20,179 bases of DNA, from positions 1-20,179 of IMG/VR virus record IMGVR_UViG_3300049596_001001; one strand, written 5' to 3'. Source of the stretch: a virus. The notes beneath the pieces are model-generated. The model saw only the letters and a list, made by a program, of their open reading frames with translations. It searched no databases and was not told where the DNA came from. Positions within the stretch are counted from its first letter, which is position 1. Each line of letters opens with the position of its first letter. The translations under genes were made by a program, and so were the position numbers. Positions 13,255-19,906 of this stretch are shown here, piece after piece.

Positions 13255-13883
13255 ACCTCCAACATAGTTAAATTTTTTGGTAAAACAGATTTGTCAACAT
13301 CTAAAATTAACACATTTCTGATTTGTGTACCACGATTTTCAGCCCAGTGATTTAACAACCCGTCTTCAAATCCAAAGCATAAATTTTCGCGGTATTTTAA
13401 AGGATATAAATTTTCTATAAAGAAATAAGAGTCATCACCAGGTTCAATAGTAATGTGTATTCTAAAATGATCTGGGACCTTATTAACAGCTAAACCATTT
13501 ACTCCAAAATGAGGATTGATTTTTGCACCGGGATGCAATACGTTATAAAACATTTGTCTAACTGTTGGGTTATTTTTTAAAAAATTCTTATGCAAAGGAC
13601 AAAGTTCTCTACGTTGGCGCTGTCTTTCTAAGTTAGCTTCTCTGTCTTTACCAAACATAACTTGTTCACGCGCATCTAATAAATTTTCATCTATTTGAAG
13701 CATATAAGTATTAACTTTGCCAAGATATACTGGCAAACCTTGCGGAGTAACTGTTTGAAATTTTTTAACAAACATTGTTGTGTTTTTAAAATCTGGTAAA
13801 TTTAAAAACTCTGCTTTGTACTGCTCCAAAGATTGCGTAATCTCTTGAACCATTTCTAATTTACTAACATCTAAGTATGACAT
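13251..13883 (-). CDS. Aspartyl/asparaginyl beta-hydroxylase-like oxygenase
   Basis: 210-residue protein whose C-terminal half fits the Asp/Asn beta-hydroxylase family: VLHPGAKINPHFGVNG (115-130), FRIHITIEPG (140-149; R141, H143), FGFEDGLLNHWAENRG (170-185; H179) and R189 in IRNVLILDV. The metal site reads H125-x-G127...H179, lacking the usual aspartate. That is known for human AspH, which binds iron with two histidines, so it does not mean inactivity. The N-terminal part contains a very basic stretch (KDREANLERQRQRRELC, 79-95). A peptide or amino-acid side chain is the expected substrate type; the actual one is unknown. Confidence 0.75.
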   Translation of the reverse strand: MSYLDVSKLEMVQEITQSLEQYKAEFLNLPDFKNTTMFVKKFQTVTPQGLPVYLGKVNTYMLQIDENLLDAREQVMFGKDREANLERQRQRRELCPLHKNFLKNNPTVRQMFYNVLHPGAKINPHFGVNGLAVNKVPDHFRIHITIEPGDDSYFFIENLYPLKYRENLCFGFEDGLLNHWAENRGTQIRNVLILDVDKSVLPKNLTMLEV

Positions 13884-13895
13884 ATATTAATCTTT

Positions 13896-14468
13896 TTATC
13901 GTATCCATTCAGCATAGATTCTGCGATTGTTATTTTCCCAGCAACATTCGTTTAGATTAAATCCAAATTTATTTGCAAGTCTAATATGTTCATCAATCGA
14001 CCACGGATAAAAATTAATTTTTTTACACTCTTCGCTAGGATGATCTTGCTGACCAGGATTACATCTCCAATAAATTCGTGCAGATGGTTTTAGCAAACTA
14101 ACAACTTTAGTAATTTGTCTTTCAATGTCGGCGACATCACCAAAGTTAATACTTCCTAAACACAATGCGACATCAAACTTTTTATCAGTTATAAATTCAT
14201 CAATGCCACACTTTACATCAGCTTGATCAAACGCAGGATCTATACCTACTAAGTTTTTAATTAATCCTTTAAAAGGATTTGTTCCGCATCCTACATCAAT
14301 GACTTGATCTTCTAAACTAATTTTATCAAGTAATAGCATTCCAGACTTTTCATTTTGAATGCTGGGATTACTGTTAGTGTGCCAAATATTTCCAAAATAA
14401 TAATCTAAATATTTTTGATCTACCATCGATGCTACTGCCATAAGTGCCATCATAACCAGTCCTTTCAT
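13896..14468 (-). CDS. SAM-dependent methyltransferase
   Basis: 190-residue class I methyltransferase: motif I VIDVGCGTNPFKG (56-68), motif II NLVGIDPAF (72-80; D77), a later strand FDVALCLGSINFGD (98-111) in the motif IV position, and VVSLLKPSARIYWRCNPG (122-139). It resembles small-molecule or sugar methyltransferases more than DNA enzymes. The start is uncertain: ATG 14468 gives an N-terminus MKGLVMMALMAVASM with no ribosome-binding site, while ATG 14453 has AAAGGA six bases upstream. The first 15 residues are oddly hydrophobic for a cytosolic enzyme. It leads the minus-strand block with the three oxygenases. Confidence 0.75.
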   Translation of the reverse strand: MKGLVMMALMAVASMVDQKYLDYYFGNIWHTNSNPSIQNEKSGMLLLDKISLEDQVIDVGCGTNPFKGLIKNLVGIDPAFDQADVKCGIDEFITDKKFDVALCLGSINFGDVADIERQITKVVSLLKPSARIYWRCNPGQQDHPSEECKKINFYPWSIDEHIRLANKFGFNLNECCWENNNRRIYAEWIR

Positions 14469-14476
14469 TATAAATA
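14469..14476 (+). promoter_or_regulatory. Late promoter for the plus block at 14510
   Basis: Exact TATAAATA; predicted start near 14482, leader about 28 bases without a clear ribosome-binding site. It lies between the start codon of the opposing methyltransferase gene and that gene's own promoter. Confidence 0.65.
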
Positions 14477-14496
14477 ATCAACAGTGACTACAAACT

Positions 14497-14504
14497 TATT
14501 TATA
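14497..14504 (-). promoter_or_regulatory. Late promoter for the minus block ending at 12131
   Basis: TATAAATA on the minus strand; predicted start near 14491. It faces the plus-strand late promoter at 14469-14476, so each promoter lies in the leader region of the other transcript and the two 5' ends would overlap by about ten bases. Confidence 0.65.
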
Positions 14505-14509
14505 GAATT

Positions 14510-15085
14510 ATGCTACCAAATAAAATATTTTTAACAGGTGTACCAGGAAGCAGATGGAGCGGTATTGCACAAACTTTAGAATCATTGAATGGTTTTAATA
14601 TTAGTGATAGGACTCCTACTCGAGAGTTTAGTCACAATGGATTTACAGGACATAAGGGTGCATACTTTGGTGAAGGTATGGAATTTGAATCTTACCTAGA
14701 TCCCAGCTATATTGATAATGCTTGGTTAAATAACACAGGTACTAAAGTAGTTAAGAGTCACGATTGGGCATACAATTTGCAAACAATACGAGAAGTATTC
14801 CCTGATGATTGGATCATGCTGGTCTATCGTCCCGACAAGGCTAGTTATACATGGTGGTGCGAAGCAGGCGGGTTTGATATTAAATATCCTACCTACAATA
14901 TGTACAAAGACAGCGCAACTATGTTAGCTAAGATAGAAGAACAAAATGCATGTATATTGCGTTTTGCGCACAAACATAATTTAACTTGGAATTACTTTAC
15001 ACCAAGTTGGATTGAACAAAATTTTAAACAAAATGTAGAAGTGAGACAATCATGGCCAGATATATTAGTAACTTTATTAAAGTAA
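14510..15085 (+). CDS. P-loop protein, sulfotransferase-like, paralogue A
   Basis: 191-residue protein opening with IFLTGVPGSRWSGIA (6-20), a P-loop-like turn of the kind sulfotransferases use to bind the PAPS 5'-phosphosulfate. It has SHDWAYNLQTIREVFPDDWIMLVYRPD in the middle, where the VYRPD...S pattern would be the 3'-phosphate site. It is clearly related to the gene at 16947: shared landmarks are MLPN-IF-TG-PGS-W, SDRT, GH-GAYFG, HDWAY, DWI, a WW pair and the G-Y-KYP-Y segment. Similar unnamed proteins occur in T4-like aquatic phages, as I recall. Sulfo transfer is inference; another nucleotide-dependent function is possible. The gene overlaps the next one by 34 bases. Confidence 0.7.
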   Translation: MLPNKIFLTGVPGSRWSGIAQTLESLNGFNISDRTPTREFSHNGFTGHKGAYFGEGMEFESYLDPSYIDNAWLNNTGTKVVKSHDWAYNLQTIREVFPDDWIMLVYRPDKASYTWWCEAGGFDIKYPTYNMYKDSATMLAKIEEQNACILRFAHKHNLTWNYFTPSWIEQNFKQNVEVRQSWPDILVTLLK

Positions 15086-16026
15086 TTGTTTTTGCATTAA
15101 TTACATCAACCGCATGGGCGTGGGAACCGACTAAGCATGTTAATGTATTAATAGGTTTTGCGCCTGGATCAGGTAATGAATTGAGTTTTAGAGGCATTAG
15201 TAGTATTCTAGAAAAAGCAAATCCTAAACTAACTTTTGTAATAGAAAATCGTCCAGGCGCTAGTGGTGTTGTAGCAATGAACGAATTCATTTCTCGTGCA
15301 GCAGACGGTCACCACATTCATATTCCTAGCAATCAAGGAGTATTTGTTACTGCAGAATTTTTTCAAAAAAGTATCGTCAAATACAATTTAGATGATTTTG
15401 AATATGTAGTAGGAATCGCAAAGAGTCCTTTAGTTGTTATTGCACATAGTAGTAGTGATGTTAATAATCCTAGTGAATTAGTTAATAAGTTACGAACAAC
15501 TACTAAGCCGATTAATATTGCCGCAGGCAGTGGAGCACACAAGTTAGCATATGATTATATGGCTGACAAGATTAAACTAGATAAAAAACTAATTACTACT
15601 ATAGAATATAAAGGTCCTGCGCAAGCTGGAGCAGATGTTGCAGGCGGCCATTTAGAGTTTGGTATTATTCCTGCAGCAATAGCAGCACCACTAGCACAAT
15701 CTGGAAAAGTTAAAATCATTGGTTTGACTAGTGAACGAACTATCAAAGGTTTTGAAAATACTCCATTAATGAATAAATGGGTACCAGGAATGAACGTCTA
15801 TGCCGGTTGGGGTATCATACTGCCTAAAGGAACATCTGCTGAAATACAAAAATGGTACGTTGATAACTTTTCTAGGGCTATTAGAAGCCCAGAAGCACGA
15901 GTATTTTTTGAAAATAATTATATGTTTGCAGACGAAACAGAACTAACATCAGATGGTTTTAAGAGAAGTATGGCAGATTTAAGAAAACTGTGGGTGCCAG
16001 TATTAGAAAAATTATCAATCAATTAA
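15052..16026 (+). CDS. Bug/TctC-type periplasmic solute-binding protein
   Basis: 324-residue member of the Bug (TctC) family, the extracytoplasmic receptors of tripartite tricarboxylate transporters and their orphan relatives, which bind carboxylates and similar small molecules. A Sec signal peptide is clear: basic/polar start, hydrophobic VIVFALITSTAWA (11-23), cleavage expected after A23. Family landmarks follow: HVNVLIGFAPGSGNEL (29-44), a VIENRPGASGVVAMNEF block (63-79), AADGHHIHIPSNQG, INIAAGSGAHKLAY, EYKGPAQAGADVAGGHLEFG and VPGMNVYAGWGIILPKGT. Full length; no TctA/TctB membrane partners are in the window, so it would need host partners or act alone. The start is fixed by the signal peptide even though it overlaps the previous gene by 34 bases. 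Confidence 0.9.
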   Translation: MARYISNFIKVIVFALITSTAWAWEPTKHVNVLIGFAPGSGNELSFRGISSILEKANPKLTFVIENRPGASGVVAMNEFISRAADGHHIHIPSNQGVFVTAEFFQKSIVKYNLDDFEYVVGIAKSPLVVIAHSSSDVNNPSELVNKLRTTTKPINIAAGSGAHKLAYDYMADKIKLDKKLITTIEYKGPAQAGADVAGGHLEFGIIPAAIAAPLAQSGKVKIIGLTSERTIKGFENTPLMNKWVPGMNVYAGWGIILPKGTSAEIQKWYVDNFSRAIRSPEARVFFENNYMFADETELTSDGFKRSMADLRKLWVPVLEKLSIN

Positions 16027-16032
16027 TAAATA
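16025..16032 (+). promoter_or_regulatory. Late-promoter-like box before the degenerate PP-loop gene
   Basis: AATAAATA, one base off the T4 late box, overlapping the end of the Bug gene. Predicted start near 16038, followed by an AAAAGGG ribosome-binding site and ATG 16061. Confidence 0.5.
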
Positions 16033-16060
16033 GTACTAGCTATTTCTAAAAGGGCATAAC

Positions 16061-16960
16061 ATGATATCAATTCCACAACATATTAAATGGTCTATTAATT
16101 CTATAGACTTCGGTAATTACGAAGGTATACCATACAATGACGATGTTAATTTTGTTTTTAATTATGAAAACATATATGAAGGATATGATCCTTCAGTTAA
16201 TTTTAAACAAGCAATTAGAAACAGACTAACACAATTAAGTGATAAAAAACTTGCAATTTGCTTATCAGGAATAGATAGCGAAATTATTGCTAGAGAAGCT
16301 AAGGATCTTGGTTTAAACTTTGAATTGTTTTTTCTAAGCAATTGGGGATTAAACAATTATATGCTTGCGTTGTGCGAGCAGCTTGCTATTGAATTAAATA
16401 CTAAATTAAATGTAGTAACTGTTACTAGACAAGATGCTTTTGATTTTGCTAAGTTGCAGTACCAGACAAGAAGAGTAAATAAGCCAACGTATTTAATTTT
16501 GCCTATGTTGTTTGACGCTATCCCTGAAGACTATTATATTATTTGCGGCGAAGGTGACATCAATAAATCTGGTAAAGACTATACAGAAGCGCAGATTGTT
16601 GTTGAAGATAATATTAGTATTTCGAATACTGAAATTTCATATTGGCTGTGGGCCATGCAAAAAAACAGAAATGGAGACTATTATTTCTTTTCTGCAACTA
16701 AAGAATTAATTTTGTCAGACTGGAATGCTCCATTAACAGAAATAAACTTTCCGGAAATTTCTAACAGAAGAAATATACAAAGCTTGTGGGGCAACAATTT
16801 AATTTTTACTGAAAAGACTACCAATTGGGATACTGAGGCAGGCAGACAAGCAAATTACGAAATGAGATTAGAAAATTATAATGTATTTGGGCTCGATAAA
16901 ATTTATCGAGGTGTTGTTATTTGTAATGTTGTAATTGAGAGAATGAATGCTGCCCAATAG
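16061..16960 (+). CDS. PP-loop-like protein with a degenerate ATP motif
   Basis: 299-residue protein with a PP-loop ATPase-like core: KLAICLSGIDSEIIAREAKDLG (63-84) aligns with the SGGxDS loop of asparagine synthetases and related enzymes that adenylate a carboxylate or thiolate substrate, but reads LSGIDSE, with the first glycine replaced. FELFFLSNWG (87-96) and LNVVTVTRQDAF are the expected next strands; YYIICGEGDINKSG (157-170) resembles the later ATP or substrate loop. The altered loop could mean a changed or lost ATP reaction. It does not look like a copy of the PP-loop protein at 17695-18801. An AAAAGGG ribosome-binding site precedes it, and it overlaps the next gene by 14 bases. Confidence 0.6.
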   Translation: MISIPQHIKWSINSIDFGNYEGIPYNDDVNFVFNYENIYEGYDPSVNFKQAIRNRLTQLSDKKLAICLSGIDSEIIAREAKDLGLNFELFFLSNWGLNNYMLALCEQLAIELNTKLNVVTVTRQDAFDFAKLQYQTRRVNKPTYLILPMLFDAIPEDYYIICGEGDINKSGKDYTEAQIVVEDNISISNTEISYWLWAMQKNRNGDYYFFSATKELILSDWNAPLTEINFPEISNRRNIQSLWGNNLIFTEKTTNWDTEAGRQANYEMRLENYNVFGLDKIYRGVVICNVVIERMNAAQ

Positions 16961-17576
16961 AATTTTTGTAACAGGAGCACCAGGATCTAAATGGACTAGC
17001 GTAACACACTTATTAGAAACTGTACCAGGTGCAAATACTAGCGATAGAACTACTAATAGGTGTTATGATCATGCTGTTTTTCAAGGACATCACGGCGCAT
17101 ACTTTGGATTACCCCATCGCAAATATGAATTTGATTGTAAAATAGATAGCGATTACATTGATAGTGCGTTTGAAACTAATAGCAGCGGCAGATTTGTAAA
17201 AGGTCACGATTGGGCTTATCACCTTGACGATTTAAAAGAAGCGTTTCCCGGCGATTGGATTATAATGGTTCAGCGAGATAGTATTGATTGTTTTGCGTGG
17301 TGGAATAATCACGGCGGTTACACAACAAAATATCCTAGTTATGAAAGCTATGGAGAAAATGCTGGCATGATGGGTGAGATAATGAAATTGAACGAAATAT
17401 ATTCAGACTTTGCTCAGAAGCATGACCAAAAATGGGAATACTTTAATACTAGATGGATTGCTGAAAATTTTAATCATCAAGTAACAGATGAACATTTAAA
17501 AGTTCTTAATCACTTAGCACTTCAAGACTTTACAACATTCTTTAAAAGAGTAAAAGTATGTTTGGTAAAATTATGA
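16947..17576 (+). CDS. P-loop protein, sulfotransferase-like, paralogue B
   Basis: 209-residue paralogue of the protein at 14510. Shared landmarks: MLPNRIFVTGAPGSKWTSV (1-19, with the P-loop lysine that paralogue A has as arginine), SDRT, GHHGAYFG, GHDWAYHLDDLKEAFPGDWI, a WW pair, GGYTTKYPSYESYG and FAQKHDQKWEYFNTRWIAENF. It has a longer C-terminal tail than paralogue A. The two genes are separated by the Bug and PP-loop genes, so this is an old, diverged duplication. A PAPS-dependent sulfo transfer is inferred only from the loop pattern. GAGAG lies just before the ATG, within the end of the preceding gene. Confidence 0.7.
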   Translation: MLPNRIFVTGAPGSKWTSVTHLLETVPGANTSDRTTNRCYDHAVFQGHHGAYFGLPHRKYEFDCKIDSDYIDSAFETNSSGRFVKGHDWAYHLDDLKEAFPGDWIIMVQRDSIDCFAWWNNHGGYTTKYPSYESYGENAGMMGEIMKLNEIYSDFAQKHDQKWEYFNTRWIAENFNHQVTDEHLKVLNHLALQDFTTFFKRVKVCLVKL

Positions 17577-17698
17577 TTGATAAATTTTTAAAGCTTTTTG
17601 AAAATTGGCTATGTGGCGGTGTAAGCAAACAACCGGCCGAGTTAACTGATAGCGAACTACGTGATCTTTTTATTGCAAAATCTTTTATTATGTTTTAA
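17558..17698 (+). CDS. Small peptide, 46 residues, unknown
   Basis: Frame from ATG 17558 to TAA 17696-17698, overlapping the end of paralogue B by 19 bases in another frame. It encodes an amphipathic basic N-terminal helix (MFGKIMIDKFLKLFENWL), a CGG turn, then an acidic part (ELTDSELRDLFIAK) and a hydrophobic end. An AAAGAG sequence lies upstream. It fills the only gap between two accessory enzyme genes, and its stop overlaps that of the converging PP-loop gene. No family recognised; it could be a real small protein or a chance frame. Confidence 0.45.
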   Translation: MFGKIMIDKFLKLFENWLCGGVSKQPAELTDSELRDLFIAKSFIMF

Positions 17699-18801
17699 AC
17701 AAAGCTATTGTTAGGATTGTAAAAATCTATAGGATTTAATTCATCTTCATGTATGAAGTTTAAATTAGAATCAATTGCTTCTGCGGATTTCTTTTGAATG
17801 AATAGCTTATAAAGACTTCCCATTTTTACTTTATTATCTCGATAGTCTTCATCTTTATTAAATTCGCAAATTACTCTTTTTGCTTCCCACTTATACGTGC
17901 TCCACGTTGAAAATAATTTCTTATCTGGATTAGTCATACTCCACATTTGAAATTCTGGTGTTCCGTAAAACATAATAAAATGATCTTTAAGAAAATCAAC
18001 GCTTAAATATTTTCTATAATTTTCATCAACGCGCGCTAGCATTCTAAAGAAAACTGTTTGCCATTTGAAGCAAAAGTTAACCCACCAAAAGAAATCGAAG
18101 TTGGTTTTAACTTCACATGGCGCAATGTTTTTTATTTGATAGTCAATTAGATTAAACCAAGCATTTGCGCCATCTTCAGTCATGCCTTGCATTATAAACC
18201 AGCCAACAATGTATTCGCGAGAATAAGGATGCGTTATTTTTGAATAGTCATATTGTCTATAAATCTTTCCTACGACATCGCTACCAGAAAGTTGATCGTT
18301 AAATTCACCACCCAATACGATACAGTCACCTGTAAGAAACGCACCAATGTTGTCACTTGATTCTATTTTAAATTTATCTCGTATATGTTCGTAATAAAAG
18401 TTAGGGTTTTCAACGATACTGTCAGTATTCATTGCAACAATGACTCTGTCTTTTCTTTCCTTTACACTTAAATTTTTAATTAAAGATACTAAGGTAAGAG
18501 TGCTATCAATACCACCCGAATATAATACACGAATAGGTTTGTTTAATCTACGAGACAAATTTATAATTTCAACCGCTCTTTTGTTGCAGCAGTCTTCATA
18601 AGACATATTAAAATTAGGATCAATGTTAGGAATTTGAAACCCGTCATATAGTTTAAAATTAAATGGCATTTTTATATGCTCAGTCCTATCAACTACACTA
18701 ATATTAAGACCTATAAGCTTATACATATTTCCCCATCGTTGTACAGACGGAGATTGATATTGTGTAAGTGACGTGCATCTTGCTAGATATAACGAATTCA
18801 T
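17695..18801 (-). CDS. PP-loop ATPase, asparagine-synthetase-like
   Basis: 368-residue protein with an intact PP-loop, RVLYSGGIDSTLTLVSLIKN (91-110), the ATP-binding signature of asparagine-synthetase-type amide-forming enzymes, in which ATP activates a carboxylate for amination. VIVAMNTDSIVENP (124-137) is the expected next strand and specificity loop. The N-terminal ninety residues do not start with the catalytic cysteine of a glutaminase domain, so ammonia would come from elsewhere or another nucleophile is used. The C-terminal half is aromatic and tryptophan-rich (FFWWVNFCFKW). True asparagine synthesis is only one possibility. It overlaps the upstream gene by four bases (ATGA), last gene of the minus block. 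Confidence 0.75.
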   Translation of the reverse strand: MNSLYLARCTSLTQYQSPSVQRWGNMYKLIGLNISVVDRTEHIKMPFNFKLYDGFQIPNIDPNFNMSYEDCCNKRAVEIINLSRRLNKPIRVLYSGGIDSTLTLVSLIKNLSVKERKDRVIVAMNTDSIVENPNFYYEHIRDKFKIESSDNIGAFLTGDCIVLGGEFNDQLSGSDVVGKIYRQYDYSKITHPYSREYIVGWFIMQGMTEDGANAWFNLIDYQIKNIAPCEVKTNFDFFWWVNFCFKWQTVFFRMLARVDENYRKYLSVDFLKDHFIMFYGTPEFQMWSMTNPDKKLFSTWSTYKWEAKRVICEFNKDEDYRDNKVKMGSLYKLFIQKKSAEAIDSNLNFIHEDELNPIDFYNPNNSFV

Positions 18802-19433
18802 ATTTGCACTCTTCCGTATAAATGTTCCATTCCGCGGTTAAACACTATCATCATTTCTTTTTCAGTTTTTTCTTTATTAATTAAATGAACATACTTTTGG
18901 TATACAGCATGATTTCTAATATATTGTAATGCAATAGACTCTGATCTCATTTTTAATTCTTGATATGCTGCTGCAGCAGATATCTCACTAATAGAAGCCC
19001 ATTCCTGAATTGCTTGCGTATAGTGATTATTAGGTGGGTCGCATTTTTCTATTTGATTCCACAAATATCCATCTAAGACTCCTAACGTATGAAAATCATG
19101 ATTTCTATTTTGTAAGAATTGTTTGCATCTTGCTTCCCATGCAGTATGGAAATTGTTTCTTGTATGTGCTAATTGTTTAGAAGCAACCCATTTATCATCA
19201 ACTATATTTGGATTCATTATATTAACTTGCATATTTTGGTGCGTATAATAAACCTTATGCTGATTAAAATCGTAATGTCCGTATCTTTCTTTGAATACTG
19301 AATAACTCATAGGAAGAACTTTAATAGTAGAATTTATAAAACCTAATGAAACGGCCTGAGCAATACTTGGAGTAATTGACTCGCACAATATTCCTTCTGT
19401 TTCCATATCTACTACAATGTATTTGTCGCTCAT
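18798..19433 (-). CDS. Hypothetical protein, 211 residues
   Basis: Soluble protein without a family I can name. It begins with strands (KYIVVDMETEGILCES) and continues with a mixed middle (KVYYTHQNMQVNIMNPNIV) and a long helical C-terminal half (QAIQEWASISEISAAAAYQELKMRSESIALQYI, split here for description) ending in MEHLYGRVQI. The VDMETEG opening recalls an acidic nucleotide- or metal-binding strand but is not enough for a call. It overlaps both neighbours by four bases, so it is made together with the GNAT and PP-loop proteins and is probably part of the same pathway. Confidence 0.65.
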   Translation of the reverse strand: MSDKYIVVDMETEGILCESITPSIAQAVSLGFINSTIKVLPMSYSVFKERYGHYDFNQHKVYYTHQNMQVNIMNPNIVDDKWVASKQLAHTRNNFHTAWEARCKQFLQNRNHDFHTLGVLDGYLWNQIEKCDPPNNHYTQAIQEWASISEISAAAAYQELKMRSESIALQYIRNHAVYQKYVHLINKEKTEKEMMIVFNRGMEHLYGRVQI

Positions 19434-19873
19434 AATTTTTTAAACATTCTATAATAGAGTGGTTCAAGTCCAACTTTTTTTGCTGACGCAAGACGGCTTG
19501 CATTATTAACTGATACAGTACTACCTACAGACTGCATTCCTTTATCTCGTAATATCTTATACAATACTTCGTGGCATGCAGTATTAATTCCTTGATTCCT
19601 GAATTCCGGGTCTGTAAAACTTAAAAAAATCCAACCTTCTTGTCTGTCAGCGACAAGTTCATACACTATACCACCGAGTATTCTTTTTTCAGAATTTTCT
19701 AACCACAACACAGATGACATATTACGAAATGGCATTGTAGCCATCGCCATATCTTTTTCAAGCAATTCATTAAAACACTGAAGTACTAATTTAAATGGAG
19801 GAGATTGAGCAATAGAATTTGCGTTAAATACATTAATCTTTTCATTGTTTAGTAAAATCGTATCAATTTTCAT
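19430..19873 (-). CDS. GNAT family N-acetyltransferase
   Basis: 147-residue GNAT enzyme, which transfers an acyl group from acetyl-CoA to an amine. The fold order is visible: a core strand ILGGIVYELVADRQ (65-78), then WIFLSFTDPEFRNQGINTAC (81-100) with the CoA pyrophosphate-binding motif A as R-N-Q-G-I-N, a helix HEVLYKILRDKGM, and the final motif-B part STVSVNNASRLASAKKVGLE, ending in YYRMFKKL. Complete for a minimal GNAT. The substrate is not evident; ribosomal, antibiotic, sugar and amino-acid substrates all occur in this family. It sits between a desaturase and an unknown gene in a coupled minus-strand operon. Confidence 0.8.
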   Translation of the reverse strand: MKIDTILLNNEKINVFNANSIAQSPPFKLVLQCFNELLEKDMAMATMPFRNMSSVLWLENSEKRILGGIVYELVADRQEGWIFLSFTDPEFRNQGINTACHEVLYKILRDKGMQSVGSTVSVNNASRLASAKKVGLEPLYYRMFKKL

Positions 19874-19906
19874 ATGTCACCTTATATAATCTAATAAGAA
19901 TACAAC

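Noticed and set aside
16028-16045. AAATAG...CTATTT inverted repeat before the degenerate PP-loop gene
   Set aside because: Only six weak A-T-rich pairs overlapping a late-promoter-like box; likely chance.
16162-16356. Small minus-strand frame inside the degenerate PP-loop gene
   Set aside because: Covered by a well-supported plus-strand gene with promoter box and ribosome-binding site.
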